Source of the DNA: Candidatus Flexicrinis affinis
Lineage (GTDB): Bacteria; Chloroflexota; Anaerolineae; Aggregatilineales; Phototrophicaceae
Assembly (NCBI GenBank): GCA_016716525.1
Contig: JADJWE010000003.1
Location: 1 to 39,560 of the forward strand
Length of the DNA stretch: 39,560 bases
Direction of reading: 5' to 3'
The notes below the pieces were generated by a model. The model had not been told where the DNA came from, did not search any database, and saw only the letters and a list, made by a program, of their open reading frames with translations. This document shows, piece after piece, positions 26,437 to 33,846 of this stretch. The position numbers and the translations under genes are program-made. How positions within the stretch are numbered: the first letter of the stretch is position 1; the number at the start of each line of letters is the position of its first letter.

Positions 26437-26465
26437 AGTCTAACCCCTGTGAATAACGCTGTCAA
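26437..26465 (-). promoter_or_regulatory. Sigma-70-type promoter of the tRNA-Ala gene
   Basis: On the minus strand a perfect TTGACA (26465-26460) and TAGACT (26442-26437) are exactly 17 bp apart, 14 bp before the mature tRNA 5' end. Confidence 0.8.
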
Positions 26466-26683
26466 TGCTGACTCTACACCGGAACTCGCGTTTTGTGTGC
26501 GGTACTTTGCATCTTTCTAACAACCCGTCACCAAATGTTCATCCGCCGCTGATTCAGGGGTGGCGTCGGATGCGCGCCGGGTTCTCAATCGCGCCAAAAC
26601 CCGAAACTGCGCTACAATAGGGCATCATTTTGGCTGCAATGTTATTCATCACGTTTATCAAGCGAACCACACGAGGCGGGACC

Positions 26684-27610
26684 GTGGCTGGCGAAACCAT
26701 CCTCATCGTAGACGACGCTCAGCAGAACCACCACTTCCTCAACGATTATGTGCTTGTCCCGAACGGGTACAAGCCCATGAGCGCGCGTGACGGTGTCGAA
26801 GGTCTGCAAATGGCGCTCCGCAACAAGCCGGATTTGATCCTGCTTGACCTCAACATGCCGCGCATGGACGGCATGGAGGTGCTGCGCCAGCTCAATGCCA
26901 ACAACAGCGACATCCCTGTCATCCTGATGACCTTCCACGGCTCCGAGGACATCGCCGTCGAAGTGTACCGGATGGGCGTAAAAGACTATGTTATCAAGCC
27001 GTTTTACCCGGACGAGATGCTGCGCGCCATCGAGAAAAGCCTCGGTGAAAGCCGGCTCAAGAAGGAAAAGGACGCGCTGATCGAGCGCATGATGCAGTCC
27101 AACAAGGAGCTGCAGGCGCGCGTCAACGAATTGAACGTGCTGTACAGCACGGGCAAGAGCGTCGCCCAGCTCATGCCGATGGAACAACTGCTGCCGCGCC
27201 TGCTCGATGCCGCCGTGCAAACCACCGGCGCCGAAGAGGCGTATCTCATGCTCGGCGATGGCGACCATCTGACCTGCCGTGCCGCCAAGCGCAAGGATCA
27301 GACCCGGGCCGTACCGGCCAACGTCGTTGCCACCGATCCGCTCGCGGCGATGGCGATCAAGAATGCGCGCTCGCTGGTGGCCGACGCCGAACGCCTCAAG
27401 CGCATCCCCGGCGCCCCCAACTCCGCCGCTTATGTGCCGGTCATGATTCAAGATCGCGTGCTGGGCGCTATGGGAATCCGCAACCTCAGCCCGGATTCTC
27501 CGCAGTTCACTACCCATCACGCGGCGCTGCTCAGCGCGTTGTCGGACTATGCGGCGATCGCGCTTGAAAACGCCCGCAACCTCGACATGCTGCGCAGCAA
27601 CAACTCGTAG
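26684..27610 (+). CDS. Response regulator with C-terminal GAF domain
   Basis: 308 residues from GTG 26684 (GAGGCGGG ribosome site). Receiver domain residues 5-120: ETILIVDDAQQNHHFL (acidic pair D10/D11), DLILLDLNMPRMDGMEVL with the phosphoacceptor D55, VILMTFHGSED (T83) and VKDYVIKPFYPDEML (K105). Then a coiled linker (RLKKEKDALIERMMQSNKEL) and a GAF domain (about 150-300): LNVLYSTGKSVAQLMPMEQL, AAVQTTGAEEAYLMLGDGDH, AAYVPVMIQDRVLGAMGIRN, SALSDYAAIALENARNL. There is no DNA-binding or enzymatic output, so it probably signals through protein contacts or the GAF ligand. First gene of a tight operon with a lipoprotein, an APH-like kinase and an MBL protein. The upstream start in the same frame (26630) lacks a ribosome site. 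Confidence 0.88.
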   Translation: MAGETILIVDDAQQNHHFLNDYVLVPNGYKPMSARDGVEGLQMALRNKPDLILLDLNMPRMDGMEVLRQLNANNSDIPVILMTFHGSEDIAVEVYRMGVKDYVIKPFYPDEMLRAIEKSLGESRLKKEKDALIERMMQSNKELQARVNELNVLYSTGKSVAQLMPMEQLLPRLLDAAVQTTGAEEAYLMLGDGDHLTCRAAKRKDQTRAVPANVVATDPLAAMAIKNARSLVADAERLKRIPGAPNSAAYVPVMIQDRVLGAMGIRNLSPDSPQFTTHHAALLSALSDYAAIALENARNLDMLRSNNS

Positions 27611-27621
27611 CACGAGCCGCT

Positions 27622-28161
27622 ATGCTCCGCCTGCTTGCCGCCAATATGTTGGTCGTGCTGGCCGCTGTGCTGACGGCGTGCGCGCCGTCCGTCTCCCTGC
27701 TGCCCGCCCCGCTCAACGCCGACACCGGCGATTTGGGCGCAGGCGATTTCCGTGCCGACCTCACGGGCGCCATCGACCAATCTCTCTCCGGCACCGCTGC
27801 GTCCGTTAACGATCCGGATATCGGTATCGCGCTCTATCTCGAAGGCGAACGTTACGCCGTCAACCTCGTGCTCCCGCACGACATCGTGGTCGGCACGCAC
27901 AGCATCGCATCGCTGTTGTCGGCGTACGACTCGCAGCAGCGGGTGCGCTTCGTCGGCGTGTCCATTACAGACGATATTCCGCCGGCCGATTCGATCCTGC
28001 CGTTTGCCCTCTACGCCAACGTGCTTCAAGGCCGCTTGACCCTGACGTCGATCGAGCCGCTGACCGGCGCGTTTGAGGTGACCGCCAGCGACGACCTGGG
28101 CGCGACGGTCACCGCGACCGGCACGTTCAACGCCATCGTCCCGTCCGCCCCGCAGGACTAG
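27622..28161 (+). CDS. Predicted lipoprotein
   Basis: A 179-residue protein with a lipoprotein signal: MLRLLAANMLVVLAAVLTAC, where LTAC is the lipobox and C20 the lipidated residue. The mature part has DLGAGDFRADLTGAIDQSL, PDIGIALYLEGERYAVNLVL and a C-terminal FEVTASDDLGATVTATGTF, which looks like an all-beta domain of the kind seen in surface lipoproteins. No family recognised. Starts 11 bp after the response-regulator stop. Confidence 0.75.
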   Translation: MLRLLAANMLVVLAAVLTACAPSVSLLPAPLNADTGDLGAGDFRADLTGAIDQSLSGTAASVNDPDIGIALYLEGERYAVNLVLPHDIVVGTHSIASLLSAYDSQQRVRFVGVSITDDIPPADSILPFALYANVLQGRLTLTSIEPLTGAFEVTASDDLGATVTATGTFNAIVPSAPQD

Positions 28162-28170
28162 TCCGCCGCG

Positions 28171-29082
28171 ATGGCCGGCACACCGTTCGAGCGGGTCGCC
28201 GTGCGCCATTTCCCGTCATCGCGGCTGGTTCGCGCATGGCCGCTGGAGGGCGGCGTATCGGCGCAAGTCACCGCCATGGAGCTGGCCGATTCGACAGGTG
28301 CCCGGCACACCGTCGTCGTCCGCCAGCACGGGCCGCGCGACCTCGCCCGCAACCCGAACGTGACCGCTCACGAACTCGCGCTGCTCAAGGCGCTATATGG
28401 CGCCGGGCTGCCGGTGCCGGAGCCGCTTGCGCTGGACACCAGCGGCGACATGCTGCCATCTCCGTACCTGATCCAGTCGTACATCGATGGCGAGACCATT
28501 GCCGCACCGCGTGACCCCCTGACGACTGCCACCACAATGTCGGCGACGCTGGCGCAGATCCACTGCGCGGATATCCCTCGCGCCGCCGTGCCGTTCCTCG
28601 AACACTATCCCGATCGAATCCGGCGGCATGTGCAGCACACGCCGGGAGAATTGGCGCATCTCGTGGACGCGGAACGCGTGCTGGCCGTCGTCCGAGCGGA
28701 CTGGTCACGACCCGCCCGCAACCGGGAAACGATCCTGCACGGCGACTACTGGATCGGCAACCTGATCTGGGAGGGCGACCAGCTCGCCGGTGTGGTCGAC
28801 TGGGAGGACGCGGCGTTCGGCGACCCGCTTGCCGACCTCGCCATCGCGCGGCTGGAACTGCTGTGGGCGTTCGGTGACGACGCGCTGCGCGCATTTACGA
28901 AGGTCTACGCGGCGGAGATGTCTGGCCTTGATACCACCGATTTGCCTTACTGGGATCTCTCGATTAGCATTCGGCGTGTCGCGCACATCCCGCTGTGGGG
29001 CGTCGGCCCTGAACGCGAGCGGGCGATGGTCGCAGACGCGAATCGGTTCATCCGCGCGGCACTACGGGCGGTGGGGTCATGA
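28171..29082 (+). CDS. Aminoglycoside phosphotransferase (APH)-family kinase
   Basis: A 303-residue kinase-like fold of the APH/choline kinase superfamily. The N-lobe has GVSAQVTAMELADSTGARHT and VVVRQHGPRD, where the usual ATP-contacting Lys appears as Arg in VVRQ. It is followed by PVPEPLALDTSGDMLPSPYL and QSYIDGETI. The catalytic ILHGDYWIGNLIWEGDQLAG (HGD-x4-N Brenner motif, about residue 190) and the metal motif VVDWEDAAFGDPLADLA are intact. The substrate may be an aminoglycoside or another hydroxyl compound; genomic APH-fold genes are mostly not drug resistance genes. It overlaps the MBL gene by 4 bp (ATGA). Confidence 0.85.
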   Translation: MAGTPFERVAVRHFPSSRLVRAWPLEGGVSAQVTAMELADSTGARHTVVVRQHGPRDLARNPNVTAHELALLKALYGAGLPVPEPLALDTSGDMLPSPYLIQSYIDGETIAAPRDPLTTATTMSATLAQIHCADIPRAAVPFLEHYPDRIRRHVQHTPGELAHLVDAERVLAVVRADWSRPARNRETILHGDYWIGNLIWEGDQLAGVVDWEDAAFGDPLADLAIARLELLWAFGDDALRAFTKVYAAEMSGLDTTDLPYWDLSISIRRVAHIPLWGVGPERERAMVADANRFIRAALRAVGS

Positions 29083-29762
29083 TCGAACTGCTGGACGGCA
29101 TTTACGGGTTCACCGGGCTGATGGTCGGGCGCGTGTACGCCATCCGCGACCCGGACGGATTGACGCTCATCGACAGTGGACTGGCGCAAACGGCGGGCCG
29201 CATTGTCAAGCAGGTCGAGGCCGCCGGATTCAAAGCCAGTGACATCAAGCGCATCGTGATCACGCACCCGCACGTCGATCATGGCGGCGGCGCGCACGCC
29301 CTGAACGCCCTCACCGGCGCGGCAATCATGGTCTCCGCCGCAGAGGCGGACGTGATGCGTGGCACAGCCGAACAGCCTCGCCCGACCAACCACCGCATCA
29401 ACGTACTGCCGCGCCAGTTCTTCAAGCCGTCGCCGGTCGCCCGCGAATTGCACGACGGCGACGTGATCAACGAGGTGCTTGGCGGGTTGGTCGCCGTGGC
29501 GACACCGGGGCATACGCTCGGGCATCTATCGTACTGGTCGCCGCAACGGCGGGTGCTGTTCACCGGCGACGTCATGCTGCACACCCTCGGTCTGCGCTTT
29601 CCGCTGCCGATGGCGACGGTCAGCCGCGCGATGTGCGGCGAGTCGGTCAAGACGCGGATCGCGCCGCTCAAGCCGGACGCGCTGCTGTTTGGCCACGGGC
29701 CGCCGATCCTGAGCGGGGCCGCCGCCCGGCTTGACAAGTTCGTGGCTTCGCGCGGTTTGTGA
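29079..29762 (+). CDS. Metallo-beta-lactamase-fold hydrolase
   Basis: A 227-residue glyoxalase II/MBL-fold protein. Metal motif THPHVDHGGG (HxHxDH, about residues 62-68), ATPGHTLGHLSYW (second His), LFTGDVMLHT (bridging Asp) and LLFGHGPPI (last His), so all zinc ligands are present. N-terminus MIELLDGIYGFTGLMVGRVY with RDPDGLTLIDSGL. Substrate unknown. Last gene of the response-regulator operon; its stop is followed at once by the multi-hairpin element. Confidence 0.9.
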   Translation: MIELLDGIYGFTGLMVGRVYAIRDPDGLTLIDSGLAQTAGRIVKQVEAAGFKASDIKRIVITHPHVDHGGGAHALNALTGAAIMVSAAEADVMRGTAEQPRPTNHRINVLPRQFFKPSPVARELHDGDVINEVLGGLVAVATPGHTLGHLSYWSPQRRVLFTGDVMLHTLGLRFPLPMATVSRAMCGESVKTRIAPLKPDALLFGHGPPILSGAAARLDKFVASRGL

Positions 29763-29765
29763 TCT

Positions 29766-29900
29766 GGGGGGCTGCCCCACACCCTACCAGAAGGCCTTCG
29801 CCTTCTGGACTCCCTTCCCGCGGAACTGGCTAGCCCGCAGGTCAATTCCGTAGAGAAAGGGTCAAGGCGTGTAAAGCCCTTGTGGAAGTGTGAAAGCGCA
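29766..29900. repeat. Dispersed multi-hairpin element, copy 2
   Basis: This begins 3 bp after the MBL stop. GGGGGGCTGCCCC, then the perfect hairpin CCAGAAGGC-CTTC-GCCTTCTGG, then a 32-nt hairpin at 29820-29851 (GCGGAACTGG to CAATTCCGT) corresponding to 9454-9485 of copy 1, and a CAAGG/CCTTG hairpin. The stems differ from copy 1 by paired changes. From 29900 to 30012 nothing else is recognised. Confidence 0.75.
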
Positions 29901-30012
29901 ATCCCCAACGCGGGCCCGACCCCTAACCGCTTTCCAACCGCCGGCCCCTACTCGCGCCCCGTAGGCTGTGTTAAGCTATCGCGGTCTGACCGTTATCGAA
30001 CCGTTACGCGCC

Positions 30013-30702
30013 ATGACCGTGACCGACCACGCTTCTCCCGCTGCTGCAACCACCGCGGCCCGCCGTTGGCCCGTCGACCCTGAACACGGGTTGCTGCGGC
30101 TTGCCGTCATCCTGACGTTCGTCATTGGCGGCATCTTGACTTACATCATCATCACGCTGCTGTTCCCGCAGGGTGAGGGCGGGGCGATCAACCTGATCGG
30201 CGTAGCCATCGCGATCGGCGTCGCGATGCTGCTCACACGAGCGGTCGAAGGCGGCCTCAAGCGCCGCTGGCCATCCGGGCGGACGTTCGAAATCGACGGC
30301 TCGACCATCCGGCTCACCGGCAAAGGGACGCCGACCGAAATCGACGGCGCACAGCACGTCAACGTACTGGCGTGGCGCTTCACAATCAGCCGGCGCACGC
30401 GCGTGCCGAAGGGCTGGTTCGTGGTCGCGCTGGCGCTGCATCAGGATGACCTCTACCTGCCGGTCTACACCTTCATGTCGCCGGACGACTTTAATCTGCT
30501 GCCGCTTAACAGCCACTTTTCGGTGCTGACGCCCGCCAAGCAGAAAGATCAGGGCGACCTGCGTCTGGCCGGTCAACAGCGCCGCCTGCGCACCGCCGAA
30601 TATGCGCGCTGGAACGACGGCGGCGAACTGAGCAAGGCCCACTTCATCGAGGCGCTCGACGCGCTGGGGCGTGAATTCCCGGCGTGGATGATCTCGGAGT
30701 AA
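30013..30702 (+). CDS. Two-TM membrane protein of unknown function
   Basis: 229 residues from ATG 30013 (MTVTDHASPAAATTAARRWP). TM helices at about 28-50 (LRLAVILTFVIGGILTYIII) and 59-75 (INLIGVAIAIGVAMLLT), then a cytosolic region of beta strands (TFEIDGSTIRLTGKGTPTEI, VPKGWFVVALALHQDDLYLP) that looks like a PH-type sandwich, and a final helix. No family is recognised. It precedes the secreted protein gene by 11 bp and both may share a transcript. Confidence 0.65.
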   Translation: MTVTDHASPAAATTAARRWPVDPEHGLLRLAVILTFVIGGILTYIIITLLFPQGEGGAINLIGVAIAIGVAMLLTRAVEGGLKRRWPSGRTFEIDGSTIRLTGKGTPTEIDGAQHVNVLAWRFTISRRTRVPKGWFVVALALHQDDLYLPVYTFMSPDDFNLLPLNSHFSVLTPAKQKDQGDLRLAGQQRRLRTAEYARWNDGGELSKAHFIEALDALGREFPAWMISE

Positions 30703-30713
30703 GGCGGCGCGGC

Positions 30714-32267
30714 GTGAGACTCCCCCTCGTCGCGCGCCTGCTGACCGCCGGGCTGGCTGTACTGCTCGGCGTTCAGGTGACGGCGCTCACACACGCGCAG
30801 TCGACCCCCATCGAGCCGTTCGTGCCGTATGAAGGCGAACTTACCGTCCCCGGCGCGACCGACTTGTGGACGTTCAGCGGCCTCGAAGGGGGGATCGTAT
30901 CGGTGCTGGTCACCAGCGGCGGCACGCTCGACCCGATCATCGAACTGCGCAATTCCAGCGGGCAAATCCTCACCAGCAACGACGACTTCGCCTACCCCGG
31001 CCGGCGCGACGCGCTGATTCAAGCGGCGACGCTTCCGCGTATCGACACCTATTCAATCGCGGTCTACGGCTTTGGCCAGACCATCGGCACGTATACGCTT
31101 TCCTTCATGCCGGGGTATGCCGACCCTGCTTTGAACAGGTCGTTCAACAGTGCGGGCCGCTGGCGCGAGACCGGCGATACGGGCGCGGTACTTGAAACAC
31201 AGGACGGCCAGCTTCGCGTAACGGTCGAAGGCGTGCGTGTCCCGGTGCCTATCCTAGATGGCAACGGGCCGACGTTCGGCACATTCTTCGCGTCGACGCG
31301 AATTAACGTCGTACGCGGGCCATCAGGTTGGCGCGCCGGCCTCACCCTGCGCGGTACGCCGGACGGCGCGTACGGGCTAATGCTCGGTGACGGCGGATCG
31401 TGGCGCATGGACTATTTCCCGGCCGAGGGCGAACCCCGCCAGATCCGCGACTGGACGTTCCATCCCGCGATTCAAGCCGGCGTGACGCAGTTCACGGTCG
31501 GCGTGTTGGCGAACGGCCCCGCGTTCGACGTGCTGGTGAACGGCGCGTGGGTCGGTCAAGCGCTCGACACCGGCGGCGGGCCGGAAAGCGGCACGGTCGG
31601 CCTATTCGCCGCCACGCCCGACGCCATCGGCGCAGGGATCACCGTCGCCTTTGACGAGTTGATCGTGACGCGTCCGCTGAAGGTCGGCGAGATCGACGTG
31701 ATGCCCACGCAGATCGTGCCGGGCGGGCAGGCGCTCACAGTACAGGAACTCGAGCGCCGCCTCGTCGTCCCCACCGGCGGGCGCGCCTCGCTCACCGTGC
31801 CGGAAAGCTCCGGACGGCAGATCGAGCCGGGCGTCAACCGGGTGCTGCTAGGCCGCGGCGTAACCTTCACCGACTATGTGGCCTATACGACGTTCACGCT
31901 CACCACAGCCGTGCCGGATGCGCTGGTCGGGTGCGGCTTACTGCTCGCGAATCTAAGCGATACCCAGCACGTCGTTGCATTCCTCGACCGGCAAGGCGGC
32001 TACGGGATCAGCGCGCGCGACGGCGCGAACTACTCGCCCGGGCTGTTCGGCGAAAACGAGGCGTTCGCCGGAGGGCAGCGTCACACGCTGATCGTCACCA
32101 AGATCGGCACGCGCACCGAGCTGTGGGTCGACCGGGTCCACGTCGGCGGCTTCGACCTGCCGGCGCGCTTCGCCCAAGCCGGACAGGTCGGCAACGCGGT
32201 CGTCAATTACGTGCGCAGCGACACATCGTGCAGCTTCAGCGACACGTGGGTGTGGGAACTGCCGTAA
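30714..32267 (+). CDS. Secreted protein with PPC-like N-terminal and jelly-roll-like domains
   Basis: 517 residues from GTG 30714, preferred to the upstream ATG 30684 because it gives a proper signal peptide (VRLPLVARLLTAGLAVLLGV ... THAQS). Residues about 30-130 resemble a bacterial pre-peptidase C-terminal domain: TVPGATDLWTFSGLEGGIVS, LDPIIELRNSSGQILTSNDD and YSIAVYGFGQTIGTYTLSF. Two further beta-sandwich regions follow (FNSAGRWRETGDTGAVLETQ ... FDELIVTRP; and NRVLLGRGVTFTDYVAYTTF ... FSDTWVWELP), each like a concanavalin/laminin-G-type domain. Probably an extracytoplasmic binding protein; ligand unknown. Intact. Confidence 0.7.
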   Translation: MRLPLVARLLTAGLAVLLGVQVTALTHAQSTPIEPFVPYEGELTVPGATDLWTFSGLEGGIVSVLVTSGGTLDPIIELRNSSGQILTSNDDFAYPGRRDALIQAATLPRIDTYSIAVYGFGQTIGTYTLSFMPGYADPALNRSFNSAGRWRETGDTGAVLETQDGQLRVTVEGVRVPVPILDGNGPTFGTFFASTRINVVRGPSGWRAGLTLRGTPDGAYGLMLGDGGSWRMDYFPAEGEPRQIRDWTFHPAIQAGVTQFTVGVLANGPAFDVLVNGAWVGQALDTGGGPESGTVGLFAATPDAIGAGITVAFDELIVTRPLKVGEIDVMPTQIVPGGQALTVQELERRLVVPTGGRASLTVPESSGRQIEPGVNRVLLGRGVTFTDYVAYTTFTLTTAVPDALVGCGLLLANLSDTQHVVAFLDRQGGYGISARDGANYSPGLFGENEAFAGGQRHTLIVTKIGTRTELWVDRVHVGGFDLPARFAQAGQVGNAVVNYVRSDTSCSFSDTWVWELP

Positions 32268-32439
32268 GGGAGGGGAAAGGGAAAAGGGGACAGGTTTAAG
32301 GGCAGACGAGCCGGTGGCTCGCCCGCGCAGACGACAGGAAGCCATACGGGACACGGCAGTGCCGTATTCCCACGTGCGGGTCGACGGTCCGAAGTTGCCG
32401 CCATTGGTCTTTCACCTTTGCCCTCATCCCTCTGCCCTT
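32268..32439. repeat. Gene-end repeat cluster
   Basis: A purine tract (GGGAGGGGAAAGGGAAAAGG) follows the plus gene. Next come a hairpin around GACGAGCCGGTGGCTCG (32306-32322) and an ACGGGACACGGCAGTGCCGT-type hairpin (32347-32370). A pyrimidine tract with CTTTCACC units (32401-32455) runs into the stop of the minus gene. No gene seen. Confidence 0.6.
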
Positions 32440-33756
32440 TCACCTTTCCTCAGACACCTTGTCCCTCAATTCCAGCAGCGCCTCACGTGTCGTGATGCCG
32501 CGGATCAACGTCGTGAAGTCGTGCAGGGTCGGGCTGGCCGCGCGCAGATCGCGCAGTGCCGGGCCGATCGGGTCTTCGCCAGCAATTCCCGGCACGCCGC
32601 CGACCTGATAACCGCCGTAGAACGCGAAGTATGCCTGATTCAACCTGCGGATCGGGTAGCCGCTGTCGAAGAACAACGCCTGCCGCTCGGCCATATACGC
32701 CTCGGCATCCTCGATCTTGCCCTCGGCCAGCAGGGCATCGACCGTGACGCGCGTCTCGTTCATCTCAGCGCCGAAATCGAACGGTTCGGCTTGCGCGAAC
32801 TGGCGTAAGGTGGCACTGCCGCGTGCTGCCCGCGCCGGTGCGCGCCCCGAAACAAGGTCGGGATAGTAACGTTCGAAGACGACTGCGGCGATCTCCTTGC
32901 CGAACATATTGGCTGCCGTCTCGTTGATCAGCCGCGAGTCGGCCGCAAAGTCAAGCTCCCAGCCCAGCGGGAACATGAACAGGTAGTGGTGAAACCACTC
33001 GTGCGCGAAGGTCTCCACTGCCCACGTCAGGCTCGCCGTTTCGAGGATGAGCGCCGGATACAGCGCGATCCCGCCGATCGGCACGACCAGCGCCGAGACG
33101 TCCTCAGCGGCTTCGACGGCGGCTTCGAGCTGCGCGCGCTCGTCAATGGTCAGCGGATCGACGTTCAGGCCGAGGTCGATGCGAATCGAATCGCGCGGCG
33201 AGATCACCAGCAGGTTTGGCGCTTGCGAGAAGCGCATGGCGATCGGCGGCACGAGCGTACCGAGTAGACCGTAGCCTTGCTCGACCAACACCGTCGCGAC
33301 CTGTCCTTCGATTATCGCCTCGGCGAGCGATTGGCGTTCTGCCAGCGACTGCCGCAGCGCGTCGCGCTCTGCGCGCAGGCCGGCAGTCGCGGCGTGCGGA
33401 TCGGCCAGATCAGGCTGCGCGTAGACGACTGCAATTTCCCCATCGAGCGATTGTGCGCGTGCCACGTCGGTGAAGTACTCACGAGCGAACGCCGTGCGCT
33501 CGTCCTCGGTCATGAACGGATGCGCGCCCCACAACGCCTGCCCCGCCTTCGCGCCCAGTGCGTCCACCGTCCAACCGACAAAGTCGAACCCGTTCGACCC
33601 GATTTGCAGCCCGATGCGCGCCCACGACTCGCCCAATGGCATCGTCGAGTAGCGCAGCAGGAACGCCACGACCAGCAGCCACGCCGCCCGCCGCAAAATA
33701 CGCACGAGTCCCCACACGATCGACAGCACGTTTCGCCTCAGATATGCCACTTTCAC
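32440..33756 (-). CDS. Membrane-anchored HExxH putative metalloprotease
   Basis: 438 residues from GTG 33756 (VKVAYLRRNVLSIVWGLVRI). TM helix about 12-33 (LLVVAFLLRY), the rest extracytoplasmic. ETFAHEWFHHYLFMFP (about residue 250) is an HExxH zinc motif, preceded by ETASLTW and followed about 30 residues later by SRLINETAANMFGKEI, whose Glu (NETAA) would be the third ligand of a gluzincin. A coiled region (LRAERDALRQSLAERQSLAE) lies earlier. The family is not certain. The last codons and stop lie inside the CTTTCACC repeat tract. It is divergent from the M4 protease, sharing a 90-bp intergenic region. Confidence 0.7.
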   Translation of the reverse strand: MKVAYLRRNVLSIVWGLVRILRRAAWLLVVAFLLRYSTMPLGESWARIGLQIGSNGFDFVGWTVDALGAKAGQALWGAHPFMTEDERTAFAREYFTDVARAQSLDGEIAVVYAQPDLADPHAATAGLRAERDALRQSLAERQSLAEAIIEGQVATVLVEQGYGLLGTLVPPIAMRFSQAPNLLVISPRDSIRIDLGLNVDPLTIDERAQLEAAVEAAEDVSALVVPIGGIALYPALILETASLTWAVETFAHEWFHHYLFMFPLGWELDFAADSRLINETAANMFGKEIAAVVFERYYPDLVSGRAPARAARGSATLRQFAQAEPFDFGAEMNETRVTVDALLAEGKIEDAEAYMAERQALFFDSGYPIRRLNQAYFAFYGGYQVGGVPGIAGEDPIGPALRDLRAASPTLHDFTTLIRGITTREALLELRDKVSEER

Positions 33757-33787
33757 CCCCAGTGTACTCCTTCTGGATAAGTGCTTG

Positions 33788-33816
33788 TTGCCGGGAATCT
33801 GGACCGGGCGTATAGT
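33788..33816 (+). promoter_or_regulatory. Promoter of the M4 protease gene
   Basis: TTGCCG at 33788-33793 and TATAGT at 33811-33816 are 17 bp apart, 31 bp before the ATG, followed by an AGAGG ribosome site. Confidence 0.6.
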
Positions 33817-33846
33817 GTTAAGGCCGAATGAGAGGACACAACTTTT

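Noticed and set aside
28171..29082. APH-like gene as an antibiotic resistance determinant
   Set aside because: The fold is very broad, and the operon with a response regulator and MBL hydrolase gives no sign of drug resistance.
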